From assembly GCF_003751805.1 (NCBI RefSeq), contig NZ_RKHQ01000001.1, forward strand, positions 2,356,001-2,420,000: a stretch of DNA of 64,000 nt, read 5' to 3'. The DNA is from Salana multivorans. Lineage in GTDB: Bacteria > Actinomycetota > Actinomycetes > Actinomycetales > Beutenbergiaceae. The notes under the pieces were generated by a model. The model ran no database searches. It was given only the letters and a program-made list of their open reading frames with translations, and was not told the origin of the DNA. A program made the translations under genes and the position numbers. The stretch's first letter is position 1. Every line of letters begins with the position of its first letter. Positions 26,704 to 37,412 of this stretch are shown here, in pieces.

Positions 26704-27930
26704 TCAGGCCGCGGGGCCGGCGGCGCGCGAGGTGAGGAACGCGGGCTCGCGCAGGCCGGCGGCGACGAAGGCCCCGACGACGGCGGTGGCGACGGCCGCC
26801 GACGTGCCAGCCGGGACGAGCGCGATGGCCGAGCCGCCGAACCCGCCGCCCGTCATCCGGGCCCCGATCGCGCCCGCCGTGCGCGCCGCCTCGACGGCGA
26901 GGTCGAGCTCGCGAACGGTGACCTCGTAGTCGTCGCGGAGCGAGGCGTGCGAGGCGTCCATGAGCAGGCCGAACGTTCCCCAGTCGCCCGCCTGCATCGC
27001 GGCGAACGCCGCCCGGGTCCGGTCGATCTCCGTCAGGACGTGCCGCACGCGCCGTCGCGTCGTGTCGTCGACCAGCCGGCCGAGGGCGGCCGCGAGCGAG
27101 GTCTCGAGGTCGGTGCCGGCGTCCAGCCACTCCCGCAGGGTGGCAACGCCGAGCACCTCGGCGGCCGCGTCGCACGTCGCGCGCCGCGAGGCGTACTGGC
27201 CGTCGTTGAGCTCGTGGGGCGCGCGCGTGTCGATGACGAGGAGCTCGTACCCGGCCGGGTCGAACGGCTCGTGGTGGACGCTGCCGTCGAGGCAGTCCAG
27301 CGCGAGGGCGTAGCCGTCCCGTGCGCGGAGCGACGCCGCCTGGTCCATCCCGCCGGTGGCCGCCCCGGCGATCTCGTTCTCGGCCCGGACGCAGGCCGCG
27401 ACGAGCGTCGAGCGGCCGGCGTCGTCCGCGCCGAGGCCGAGGCCGGCGATGTCGTCGATGGCGATCGCGAACGCTGCCTCGAGCGAGGCGGAGGAGGACA
27501 GGCCGGCGCCGAACGGGACGCAGGAGTCGACCGCGCCCTCGAAGCCGGTGACGTCGTGACCGGCCTCGCGCAGCGCCCAGGCGACCCCGGCGACGTAGGC
27601 GCCCCAGCCGGTGACGGCCCCGGGCGAGACGTCGGCAAGATCGATCTCCCAGACCTCGCCGTCGCCCTGGGCGGAGACGAGCCGGACGAGGGTGTCCGTG
27701 CGCCGGGACAGCGCGGCGTAGCAGCGGTGCTCGAGCGCGATCGGCAGGCAGAGCCCGCCGTTGTAGTCGGTGTGCTCCCCGATGAGGTTGACCCGGCCGG
27801 GGGCCGACCACACGCCGGTCGCGGGCGCACCGAAGGTCGCCTCGAAGAGTGTGCGGACCCGCTCGGCGCCCTCGTGGGCCGACCAGGCGGGAAGGAGGGT
27901 GAACACGGGGGAGCCCGGCGTCGTCGTCAC
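26704..27930 (-). CDS. galK: Galactokinase
   Basis: A 408-residue GHMP kinase that phosphorylates galactose at C1, the entry to the Leloir pathway. The three family motifs are present: GRVNLIGEHTDYNGG near residue 45, PFGAGLSSSASLE near 140 and the C-terminal ARMTGGGFGGSAI near 365. The GTG at 27930 fits the family length and has a CAGAAT hexamer 7 nt upstream, so leaderless initiation is likely. No galE or galT is adjacent. The neighbouring genes are unrelated, so it looks like a monocistronic gene. Confidence 0.95.
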   Translation of the reverse strand: MTTTPGSPVFTLLPAWSAHEGAERVRTLFEATFGAPATGVWSAPGRVNLIGEHTDYNGGLCLPIALEHRCYAALSRRTDTLVRLVSAQGDGEVWEIDLADVSPGAVTGWGAYVAGVAWALREAGHDVTGFEGAVDSCVPFGAGLSSSASLEAAFAIAIDDIAGLGLGADDAGRSTLVAACVRAENEIAGAATGGMDQAASLRARDGYALALDCLDGSVHHEPFDPAGYELLVIDTRAPHELNDGQYASRRATCDAAAEVLGVATLREWLDAGTDLETSLAAALGRLVDDTTRRRVRHVLTEIDRTRAAFAAMQAGDWGTFGLLMDASHASLRDDYEVTVRELDLAVEAARTAGAIGARMTGGGFGGSAIALVPAGTSAAVATAVVGAFVAAGLREPAFLTSRAAGPAA

Positions 27931-27962
27931 GAGGTCGATTCTGCCATCGAGGCGGGCTCGGC

Positions 27963-28538
27963 TCAGGCGGGATCGACGAGGCGGCCGCCGCGCGACAGCT
28001 CCGGGTCCGTGCACGAGGAGAGGTCGAAGCAGCACGGCCGGCGCTTGCCGGAGCGCAGCTTGTCGATGCTGACCTCGACCCGTCGTTCGCGCGTCGCCGG
28101 GCTTCGCGTGGCGCTGACCCACCGGACCCACTCCCAGCGGGCCATCGGCGTGATGTCGCTCCAGGTCCCGGCCAGGTCAGGGGCGTCGTCGAGGGCGGAG
28201 CGCAGGTCGTCCGGGACGTCCGGCTCCGGCCACTGGCGGACGGGCGCGATCGCCAGCTCGACGCGGTCGCCGGCCGTCAGCGTGAGCTCGCGCACGAGGT
28301 TCGCGTCCAGGCCGAGCCAGTGGCCGCGCCGGCCGTCGGGCTCCAGCACGGTCCTGATGGCTCGCCCGTCCACGCGCACCTGCGCCGCGACCTGTCCGCG
28401 CGACGGCAGTGCGGAGCTCGCGTCGGCGGGCAGGCGCACGATCGCGCGGTCGCCGATGACCTCGACGCGTCCGTCGGCCGTGATCGTCGCGTCCGTCGCC
28501 GGTGCGTCGTCCGTGCTCCTCATCTGCTCCCGCTCCAC
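27963..28538 (-). CDS. DUF1905/YdeI-like (bacteriocin-protection/OmdA-related) protein
   Basis: A 191-residue cytoplasmic protein. A DUF1905-like beta domain occupies residues 25-105 (VRLPADASSALPSRGQVAAQV). The C-terminal part contains PDDLRSALDDAPDLAGTWSDITPMARWEWVRWV and SPATRERRVEVSIDKLRSGKRRPCCF, which is the YdeI/OmpD-associated C-terminal pattern. The biochemical role of this family is not established. The GTG start has GGAGG 5 nt upstream; ATG 28523 is an alternative five codons in. Confidence 0.78.
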   Translation of the reverse strand: MEREQMRSTDDAPATDATITADGRVEVIGDRAIVRLPADASSALPSRGQVAAQVRVDGRAIRTVLEPDGRRGHWLGLDANLVRELTLTAGDRVELAIAPVRQWPEPDVPDDLRSALDDAPDLAGTWSDITPMARWEWVRWVSATRSPATRERRVEVSIDKLRSGKRRPCCFDLSSCTDPELSRGGRLVDPA

Positions 28539-28625
28539 TCCAGCCTCCGTCGTCCCCGTCGATCGCGGCCGTCGGTCCGTTCGCCGGCCCCCGGCGCTCT
28601 CGGCGCGTCGTCCCCAGGGTAGGCC

Positions 28626-28660
28626 TTGCGCGCTACGTGCAAGATTGCTAGCATCCTTGC
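28626..28660 (+). promoter_or_regulatory. Leaderless promoter with overlapping 22-bp palindrome (RHH/VOC operon)
   Basis: TTGCGC (-35, 28626-28631) and TAGCAT (-10, 28649-28654) are exactly 17 nt apart, and ATG follows 6 nt later, so the start codon is at or near +1. An imperfect palindrome at 28639-28660 (GCAAG...CTTGC arms around a perfect TGCTAGCA core) covers the -10 and the transcription start, an ideal repressor site. Confidence 0.65.
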
Positions 28661-28821
28661 ATGATCCAGCCCGCGGGCGCCGCCAAGGCGCAGATGAACG
28701 TCTACCTGCCGCGCGATCTCATCACGCGCGTCAAGCACCACGCCATCGACGTGGACCTCAGCCTGTCCGCGCTCGTCGAGCGCGCGCTGACCGAGTACCT
28801 CACCCGACAGGAGAGCGACCG

Positions 28822-28825
<4 letters not shown>
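28661..28825 (+). CDS. Small ribbon-helix-helix (CopG/Arc-like) DNA-binding protein
   Basis: A 54-residue protein. After a short tail, [16 protein letters not shown] forms the beta-strand and first helix, and [15 protein letters not shown] the second helix of a ribbon-helix-helix fold. This is the minimal dimeric DNA-binding unit, which usually represses its own promoter. The ATG directly follows a consensus-like promoter and abuts a palindrome. The stop overlaps the start of the VOC gene by ATGA. It may be an antitoxin-like regulator, but the partner is not a known toxin. Confidence 0.8.
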
Positions 28826-31258
<2,433 letters not shown>

Positions 31259-31286
31259 ACGTCGAGGTGAGGGTGAGGTCATCGGC

Positions 31287-32483
31287 ATGAAGGCATGGGT
31301 CGCTACCGTCGTCGAACGGGTCCAGGCGGTCGTGGCGTGGTTCAACAGGACGCGCGTCGGCCGGATGAACGCGCGCTACGGCGCCGTCAACGGCGCCCTG
31401 CTGGCCGGGGGGATCGCCTACGCCGGGCTGTTCTCGACGTTCGCCGTGCTCACGCTCGCGTTCACCGTCTTCATGCGGCTGCTCGGGGACAACGTCGAGC
31501 TGCGCGACGCCGTCGTCGACGCCATCGACCGCGCCCTGCCGGGCATCATCGAGAACGGCGGCAACGACGGGCTGCTCACGCCCGACCAGCTCATCCTCGA
31601 CAGCGGCCTGACGGTGACGAGCGTCGTCGCGGTGGTGACGCTGCTCCTGTCCGGGCTCGCCGTCATGGGGTCGCTCGGGATGGCGGTGCGGGCGATGTTC
31701 GGCGTCGTCGCGCCGGCCGGGAACGCCGTCGTCGCCAAGCTGCGCGACCTGTCGGGCTTCGTCGTGCTGGCGCTCGCCGTCCTCGTCACGGCCGCGCTCA
31801 CCGTCGCCGCGGGGACGGCGGGGGCCTGGGTGACGGCGCAGCTCGGGCTCGAGGCCGGGGTCGGCGCGCTGCTCGTGCGAGGGCTCGGCCTGCTCGGCGC
31901 GTTCGTCGTCGACACGCTCGTGTTCGCGGCGATCATGCGGCTGCTCGCCGGTGCCCGGCCGCCGACGCGGGACCTGTGGGCCGGGGCGATGATGGGTGCC
32001 GCGATCGGCGGCCTCGTGCGGCTGCTCGGGACGAGCGTGGTCGGCGGGGCGAGGGGGAACCCGCTCCTGGCGTCGTTCGCCGCGCTGGTGACGCTGCTGC
32101 TGTGGATCAACCTCGTGGCCCGGATCACGCTCTACGTCGCCGCGTGGACGGCCAACCCGCCGGCGCCGGAGCACTCGAGCGTGCGTCCCGAAGAGCTCCA
32201 CGCGCGGCAGCGCCCGAACTACGTGACGGTCTCCGTCCCGGCGACGCTCACCTGGGACCACGACCCGCGCACCGGTGCCGTGCTGCCGAGCGAGGCGACC
32301 CGGGTCGAGCGCGAGGACACGGAGCGCGAGCGGACGCTCCAGCGTCGCGAGCTGCAGGCGGCACTGGATGCCGCGCTCGAGCGGCCGGACTCGTGGTGGT
32401 CGCGGCGGCGCGCCCTGCGGGCGGCGCGCCGGGCCGCCCGCGACGTGCGCGCGGACCGCGCGGAGGACCAGCGGCCCGACTGA
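31287..32483 (+). CDS. YihY/BrkB family inner-membrane protein
   Basis: A 398-residue protein with six hydrophobic helices between about residues 35 and 290. Family hallmarks include GGIAYAGLFSTFAVLTLAF near 35 and LLLWINLVARITLYVAAW near 270. The C-terminal 110 residues are cytoplasmic and rich in Arg and Glu. It is often mislabelled ribonuclease BN; the true role is unknown. ATG is preceded by GAGGTGAGGGTGAGG. The following gene, sdhB, is convergent. Confidence 0.9.
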   Translation: MKAWVATVVERVQAVVAWFNRTRVGRMNARYGAVNGALLAGGIAYAGLFSTFAVLTLAFTVFMRLLGDNVELRDAVVDAIDRALPGIIENGGNDGLLTPDQLILDSGLTVTSVVAVVTLLLSGLAVMGSLGMAVRAMFGVVAPAGNAVVAKLRDLSGFVVLALAVLVTAALTVAAGTAGAWVTAQLGLEAGVGALLVRGLGLLGAFVVDTLVFAAIMRLLAGARPPTRDLWAGAMMGAAIGGLVRLLGTSVVGGARGNPLLASFAALVTLLLWINLVARITLYVAAWTANPPAPEHSSVRPEELHARQRPNYVTVSVPATLTWDHDPRTGAVLPSEATRVEREDTERERTLQRRELQAALDAALERPDSWWSRRRALRAARRAARDVRADRAEDQRPD

Positions 32484-32489
32484 CGCGGC

Positions 32490-32518
32490 GCCGTGGTGGT
32501 CCCGGCGGGCGCCACGGC
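32490..32518. terminator. Possible hairpin between yihY-like gene and sdhB
   Basis: GCCGTGG (32490-32496) can pair with CCACGGC (32512-32518) across a 15-nt loop. The stem is short, so this is weak evidence. Confidence 0.3.
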
Positions 32519-32559
32519 CACCGGCGGTGCCGGGGAGACCAGCCCCCCGACTTCCCCGG

Positions 32560-33327
32560 TCAGTACGTGCGCGTCACGATGGCGCGCTTGACCTCGGCGA
32601 TCGCCTTGGTGACCTCGATGCCGCGCGGGCAGGCGTCGGTGCAGTTGAAGGTCGTGCGGCAGCGCCACACGCCCTCCTTGTCGTTGAGGATGCTGAGCCG
32701 CTGCGTCCCGCCCTCGTCGCGGCTGTCGAAGATGAACCTGTGCGCGTTGACGATCGCCGCCGGCCCGAAGTACTGCCCGTCGGCCCAGAACACCGGGCAC
32801 GACGTCGTGCAGCACGCGCAGAGGATGCACTTCGTCGTGTCGTCGAACCGCTCGCGCTGCTCGGCGGACTGCAGGCGCTCGCGCGTGGGGGCGTTGCCCG
32901 TCGTGATGAGGAACGGCATCACCTCGCGGTAGGAGGCGAAGAACGGCTCCATGTCGACGATGAGGTCCTTCTTCACGGGCAGGCCCTTGATCGGCTCGAC
33001 CGTGATCGGCTTCGACAGGTCGAGGTCCTTGAGCAGCGTCTTGCAGGCCAGCCGGTTGCGGCCGTTGATCCGCATGGCGTCCGACCCGCAGATGCCGTGC
33101 GCGCAGGAGCGGCGGAACGTGAGCGACCCGTCGAGGTCCCACTTGATCTTGTGGAGCGCGTCGAGCACGCGGTCCGTCCCGTGCATCGTGAGCGTGAAGT
33201 CCTGCGAGTACGGGGTGGGGCTCGGCGTGTCCGGGTCGAACCGCTCGATCCGCAGGGTGACCGTGAAGGACGGGATCTCGCCGATCGCGTCCCCGGCAGC
33301 CGAGCGCTCGGTCACAGTCGCCGTCAT
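32560..33327 (-). CDS. sdhB: Succinate dehydrogenase iron-sulfur subunit
   Basis: A 255-residue electron-transfer subunit of complex II. The [2Fe-2S] ligands are in RRSCAHGICGSDAM and LACKTL (about residues 75-105). The [4Fe-4S] site is CILCACCTTSCP near 167 and the [3Fe-4S]/second site CRTTFNCTDACPRG near 225. Electrons pass from SdhA flavin to menaquinone in the membrane. ATG overlaps the sdhA stop by one base, so the two are coupled. Last gene of sdhCDAB. Confidence 0.97.
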   Translation of the reverse strand: MTATVTERSAAGDAIGEIPSFTVTLRIERFDPDTPSPTPYSQDFTLTMHGTDRVLDALHKIKWDLDGSLTFRRSCAHGICGSDAMRINGRNRLACKTLLKDLDLSKPITVEPIKGLPVKKDLIVDMEPFFASYREVMPFLITTGNAPTRERLQSAEQRERFDDTTKCILCACCTTSCPVFWADGQYFGPAAIVNAHRFIFDSRDEGGTQRLSILNDKEGVWRCRTTFNCTDACPRGIEVTKAIAEVKRAIVTRTY

Positions 33328-35105
33328 CAGTACTTCCTCTCCATCGGCTGGTAGCGCGTCACGGTGACCGGCTTGTAGTCCAGCACCACGCGCGAGTCGA
33401 AGCTGACCTCGCCGTCGCCGTGCACGTCGAGGTAGGCCATCGTGTGCTTCATGAAGCCGGCGTCGTCGCGGTCGGGGAAGTCCTCGCGGAAGTGCCCGCC
33501 GCGCGACTCCTCGCGGGCCAGCGCGCCGACCACGACGGCCTCGGCGATGTCGAGCAGGAAGCCCAGCTCGAACGCCTCGACCAGCTCGGTGTTGTAGGAG
33601 CTGCCCTTGTCCGACACCCCGACGTTGCGGGCGCGGGCGCGCAGCGCCTCAACGTCCGCGAGGCAGCGCGTGAGCGACTCCTTCGTCCGGAACACCTGGG
33701 CGTTGGCGTCCATCGTCGCCTGGAGCTCGCGCCGGATCGCGGCGACGTTGTCGTCCCCGCTGCCCGCGCGCAGCGCGGCGAGCTGCTCCTCGACGAACGC
33801 GACCGGGTCGCCGTCGGGCAGCTCGGGCAGGTCGCTGGAGACCGCGTGCTCGGCCGCCGCGATCCCCGCGCGCTTGCCGAAGACGTTGATGTCGAGCAGC
33901 GAGTTCGTCCCGAGCCGGTTGGACCCGTGGACGGACACGCACGCGCACTCGCCGGCCGCGAACAGCCCCGGCACCATCTCGGTGTTGGAGCGCAGCACGT
34001 TCGTCGTGACGTTCGTCGGGATGCCCCCCATCGCGTAGTGCGCGGTCGGGTACACGGGCACCGGCTCGGTGTACGGCTCGACGCCGAGGTAGGTCCGCGC
34101 GAACTCCGTGATGTCCGGGAGCTTGGCGTCGATGTGCGCCGGCTCGAGGTGCGTGAGGTCGAGCAGCACGTAGTCCTTGTGCGGGCCGGCGCCGCGGCCC
34201 TCGCGGACCTCGTTCGCCATGGAGCGGGCGACGATGTCGCGCGGCGCCAGGTCCTTGATGGTCGGCGCGTAGCGCTCCATGAACCGCTCGCCGGAGGCGT
34301 TGCGGAGGATCGCGCCCTCACCGCGCGCGGCCTCGGACAGCAGGATGCCGAGGCCAGCAAGGCCGGTCGGGTGGAACTGGAAGAACTCCATGTCCTCCAG
34401 CGGCAGCCCGCGCCGGTAGGCGACGGCCATGCCGTCACCCGTGAGCGTGTGCGCGTTCGAGGTCGTCTTGTAGATCTTGCCGGCGCCGCCGGTCGCGAAC
34501 ACCACCGACTTGGCGCGGATGACGTGCAGCTCGCCCGTCGCCAGCTCGTAGGCGACGACGCCGGCCGCCCGCACGTCGTCGTCCGTGCGCGGGTCGCCGG
34601 TGAGCAGCAGGTCGAGGACGTAGAACTCGTTGAAGAACTCCACGTCCTGCTTGACGCACTGCTGGTAGAGCGTCTGCAGGATCATGTGACCGGTGCGGTC
34701 GGCCGCGTAGCAGGCGCGGCGCACCGGGGCCTCGCCGTGGTTGCGGGTGTGGCCGCCGAACCGGCGCTGGTCGATCCGGCCCTCGGGCGTGCGGTTGAAC
34801 GGCAGGCCCATCTTCTCCAGGTCCAGCACCGCGTCGATGGCCTCCTTGGCCATGATCTCGGCCGCGTCCTGGTCGACGAGGTAGTCACCGCCCTTGACCG
34901 TGTCGAAGGTGTGCCACTCCCAGTTGTCGTCCTCGACGTTGGCGAGCGCCGCGCACATCCCGCCCTGGGCGGCTCCGGTGTGCGAGCGGGTCGGGTAGAG
35001 CTTGGTGACGACGGCGGTGCGCGCGCGCGAGGAGGCCTCGAGCGCCGCGCGCATGCCTGCGCCGCCGGCTCCGACGATGACGACGTCGTAGGTGTGCGTC
35101 TGCAC
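33327..35105 (-). CDS. sdhA: Succinate dehydrogenase flavoprotein subunit
   Basis: A 592-residue catalytic subunit that oxidises succinate to fumarate. The N-terminal FAD fold begins [15 protein letters not shown]. The covalent-FAD His is in [16 protein letters not shown] near residue 45. [13 protein letters not shown] near 245, the [21 protein letters not shown] region and [12 protein letters not shown] near 395 are all intact. The GTG start has AAGGA upstream. It lies 72 nt after sdhD in the same operon. Confidence 0.97.
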   Translation of the reverse strand: MQTHTYDVVIVGAGGAGMRAALEASSRARTAVVTKLYPTRSHTGAAQGGMCAALANVEDDNWEWHTFDTVKGGDYLVDQDAAEIMAKEAIDAVLDLEKMGLPFNRTPEGRIDQRRFGGHTRNHGEAPVRRACYAADRTGHMILQTLYQQCVKQDVEFFNEFYVLDLLLTGDPRTDDDVRAAGVVAYELATGELHVIRAKSVVFATGGAGKIYKTTSNAHTLTGDGMAVAYRRGLPLEDMEFFQFHPTGLAGLGILLSEAARGEGAILRNASGERFMERYAPTIKDLAPRDIVARSMANEVREGRGAGPHKDYVLLDLTHLEPAHIDAKLPDITEFARTYLGVEPYTEPVPVYPTAHYAMGGIPTNVTTNVLRSNTEMVPGLFAAGECACVSVHGSNRLGTNSLLDINVFGKRAGIAAAEHAVSSDLPELPDGDPVAFVEEQLAALRAGSGDDNVAAIRRELQATMDANAQVFRTKESLTRCLADVEALRARARNVGVSDKGSSYNTELVEAFELGFLLDIAEAVVVGALAREESRGGHFREDFPDRDDAGFMKHTMAYLDVHGDGEVSFDSRVVLDYKPVTVTRYQPMERKY

Positions 35106-35177
35106 GGGGTTGTCCTTCTTCCGCTTGCGACGGGTGGTGGTGCGACTGGCCGGGGTCTCGGGGGTCGGCGTTCGGCC

Positions 35178-35633
35178 TCAGGCGAAGCAGATCGACGGCA
35201 GCAGGTCCGCCGGTGAGCCCGGCGGGCACGGGTCGAACGTGAAGATGACGAGCGTCCCGAGCACGACCGTCACGACGAACGCGAGGTAGAGCAGCGCCTT
35301 GAGCGTGATCCGGGTGCCGGTCCGCTCGGCGTAGTCGTTGATGATCGTGCGAACGCCGTTCGTGCCGTGGATCATCGCGAGCCAGAGCATGAGCAGGTCC
35401 CAGACCTGCCAGAACGGCGAGCTCCACTTGCCGCCGACGAAGGCGAAGTCGATCGCGTGGACGCCGTCGCCGATGAGCAGGTTGACGATGAGGTGGCCGA
35501 ACACGAGCACGATGAGGACGACGCCGGAGATGCGCATGAACAGCCATCCCCACAGCTCGAGGTTGACGTCCCCGCGCAGGCCGGCCGTGCGGCGCGTCCG
35601 CGGCGGCGCGATGTCGGGTGCGGAGCCGGACAT
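35178..35633 (-). CDS. sdhD: Succinate dehydrogenase membrane anchor subunit
   Basis: A 151-residue membrane protein with three helices at about residues 33-53, 73-95 and 110-132. FGHLIVNLLIGDGVHAIDF provides a likely haem-ligand His, and WLAMIHGTNGVRTIINDYAERTG is characteristic of the actinobacterial anchor. It begins one base after the sdhC stop. With SdhC it holds the catalytic pair and the quinone site. Confidence 0.93.
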   Translation of the reverse strand: MSGSAPDIAPPRTRRTAGLRGDVNLELWGWLFMRISGVVLIVLVFGHLIVNLLIGDGVHAIDFAFVGGKWSSPFWQVWDLLMLWLAMIHGTNGVRTIINDYAERTGTRITLKALLYLAFVVTVVLGTLVIFTFDPCPPGSPADLLPSICFA

Positions 35634-35634
35634 G

Positions 35635-36060
35635 TCAGTGGCCTCCGAAGACGTTCATGAGGTGGCGCGGCGCGAAGCCGAGGAACAGGACGACCGCGAC
35701 ACCGATGACGATCCAGAACATGACCCGCTGGTAGCGCGGTCCCTTCGCGAGGAAGTCGACGAGGATGATCCGCACGCCGTTGAAGGCGTGGAACAGGATC
35801 GCCGCGACGAGGCCGAGCTCGCCGATGCCCATGATCGGCGTCTTGTACGTGCCGATGACCTCGTTGTAGACCTCGGGCGAGACCCGCACGAGGGCGGTGT
35901 CGAGCACGTGCACCAGGAGGAAGAGGAACAGGAGCATCCCGGTGACGCGCTGCAGCACCCAGGACCACATGCCCTCGCCCCCGCGGTACAGGGTCGCGAA
36001 CTTCTTCTCTTTCGTCTGCGCCCTCGGTGTCGGGGGTGGGAGTGTGGGAGCGCTGGCCAC
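35635..36060 (-). CDS. sdhC: Succinate dehydrogenase cytochrome b556 subunit
   Basis: A 141-residue membrane anchor, first gene of sdhCDAB. Three helices lie at about residues 33-55, 75-95 and 112-132. LQRVTGMLLFLFLLVHVLD includes a candidate haem His, and LFHAFNGVRIILVDF is typical of the family. The GTG start has GGAGG 9 nt upstream. Its promoter is back to back with that of the guanylyltransferase gene, with only 53 bases between the start codons. Confidence 0.93.
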   Translation of the reverse strand: MASAPTLPPPTPRAQTKEKKFATLYRGGEGMWSWVLQRVTGMLLFLFLLVHVLDTALVRVSPEVYNEVIGTYKTPIMGIGELGLVAAILFHAFNGVRIILVDFLAKGPRYQRVMFWIVIGVAVVLFLGFAPRHLMNVFGGH

Positions 36061-36096
36061 GGTGCTGAGCCTCCAAGAGCTGATCGGAACTCCTCC

Positions 36097-36106
36097 ACTC
36101 TAGTCT
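36097..36106. promoter_or_regulatory. Overlapping divergent -10 elements for sdhC and the guanylyltransferase gene
   Basis: ACTCTAGTCT contains TAGAGT on the minus strand (36102-36097) and TAGTCT on the plus strand (36101-36106), sharing two bases. The plus-strand hexamer is 7 nt before ATG 36114 (leaderless). The minus-strand one gives a leader of about 30 nt carrying GGAGG. Confidence 0.5.
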
Positions 36107-36113
36107 CGGGGTT

Positions 36114-37343
36114 ATGAAGGACGAAGCAGACGACACGACGTCAGCACCCCCGGCGGCTCTCCACCGCGTCGACGGACCGGCCGACGACCCGACCGGGGAG
36201 CTCGTCGCCATCGTCCCGGCGGGTGGCGCGGGGACGCGGCTGTGGCCGCTCTCGCGGCGCTCGCGGCCCAAGTTCCTCCTCGACCTCGTGGGCTCCGGCC
36301 GGACGCTGCTCCAGGCGACGGTCGACCGGCTCCTGCCGCTGACCGGCGACGGCGGCGTCTACGTCGTGACCGGCGTCGCGCACGCCGAGGCCGTGGCCGG
36401 GCAGCTCCCGGAGCTGCCGGTCGCCAACCTGCTCGCCGAACCCAGCCCGCGGGACTCGATGGCGGCCATCGCCCTCGCCGCCGCCGTCGTCGAGGCGCGG
36501 CTCGGCCCGCGGGTCGTCGCGTCGTTCGCCGCCGACCACGTCGTGCCCGACGCCGACCGGTTCCGCGACTGCGTCCGCACGGCGGTGCTGGCGGCGCGCG
36601 CGGGCTACGTCACGACCGTCGGGATCGAGGCGACCGGCCCGTCCACCGCGTTCGGCTACATCGAGCGCGGCGAGGAGCTGGCCGCGGTCCCGGGCGCGTT
36701 CGGCGTGCGGCGGTTCGTCGAGAAGCCGGACGCCGAGACGGCCGCCGGCTACCTCGCGACCGGCCGGTACTCGTGGAACGCCGGCATGTTCGTCGTGCGC
36801 ACCGACGTGCTGCTCGGCCACCTCGCGCGGCTGCACCCCGAGCTGGCCGCCGGCGTCCGCGAGATCGCCGCCGCCTGGGACACGGCCGGACGCGACGACG
36901 TGCTCGGCCGCGTCTGGCCGACCCTCGAGCGGATCGCGATCGACCACGCGATCGCTGAGCCGGTGGCGGCGCAGGGCGGCGTCGCCGTGGTGCCGGGGAC
37001 GTTCGGCTGGGACGACGTCGGCGACGTCGACGCGCTCGCCGGGCTGCTGTCCGCCGCTGGGCAGGACGACGCGGCGGCGCCCGTCGTGCTGGCGTCGAGC
37101 GAGCCGGGCGCGTCGAGCGGCGAGCCGGGTGACGGGGCGGGCGCCCCGATCGTCGTCATCGACTCCCCGGGCGCGCTCGTCGCCCCCGGCCCCGACGCGC
37201 CGGCGATCGCGGTCGTGGGACTGCCGGGCGTCGCCGTCGTGCGCACCGGCGACGCGATCCTCGTCCTGTCCCGGGACGCGGCGCAGGACGTCAAGGGCGT
37301 CGTCGACCGGCTGCGCGAGCTGGGTCGCGACGACCTCGTCTGA
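36114..37343 (+). CDS. manC: Mannose-1-phosphate guanylyltransferase
   Basis: A 409-residue nucleotidyltransferase that makes GDP-mannose from GTP and mannose 1-phosphate for glycan and glycolipid synthesis. The signature VPAGGAGTRLWPLSRRSRPKF is near residue 33, AADHVVPDA near 143, and FVEKPDAETAAGYL near 202. The C-terminal left-handed helix region carries a Gly/Ser/Asp-rich insertion at about 330-345. No phosphomannose isomerase domain is attached, so it is the short form. The start is leaderless-like. A hairpin follows the stop. Confidence 0.9.
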   Translation: MKDEADDTTSAPPAALHRVDGPADDPTGELVAIVPAGGAGTRLWPLSRRSRPKFLLDLVGSGRTLLQATVDRLLPLTGDGGVYVVTGVAHAEAVAGQLPELPVANLLAEPSPRDSMAAIALAAAVVEARLGPRVVASFAADHVVPDADRFRDCVRTAVLAARAGYVTTVGIEATGPSTAFGYIERGEELAAVPGAFGVRRFVEKPDAETAAGYLATGRYSWNAGMFVVRTDVLLGHLARLHPELAAGVREIAAAWDTAGRDDVLGRVWPTLERIAIDHAIAEPVAAQGGVAVVPGTFGWDDVGDVDALAGLLSAAGQDDAAAPVVLASSEPGASSGEPGDGAGAPIVVIDSPGALVAPGPDAPAIAVVGLPGVAVVRTGDAILVLSRDAAQDVKGVVDRLRELGRDDLV

Positions 37344-37353
37344 CGCGTCGCGG

Positions 37354-37380
37354 CCCCGGCCCGGCCACGGCCGGCCGGGG
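37354..37380 (+). terminator. Terminator hairpin after the guanylyltransferase gene
   Basis: CCCCGGCC (37354-37361) pairs with GGCCGGGG (37373-37380), 11 nt after the stop. Confidence 0.6.
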
Positions 37381-37399
37381 CGGACGGCGGCCGGGCGAG

Positions 37400-37405
37400 T
37401 AACCT
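37400..37405 (+). promoter_or_regulatory. -10 element TAACCT, probable leaderless promoter
   Basis: Seven bases before GTG 37413 of the M20 amidohydrolase gene; no Shine-Dalgarno. Confidence 0.5.
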
Positions 37406-37412
37406 CGCCGTC

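Noticed and set aside
26458-28821. Long plus-strand frame leading into the VOC gene
   Set aside because: It is antisense to galK and the YdeI-like gene and has a low-complexity Arg/Gly-rich composition. The real gene begins at the ATGA junction at 28822.
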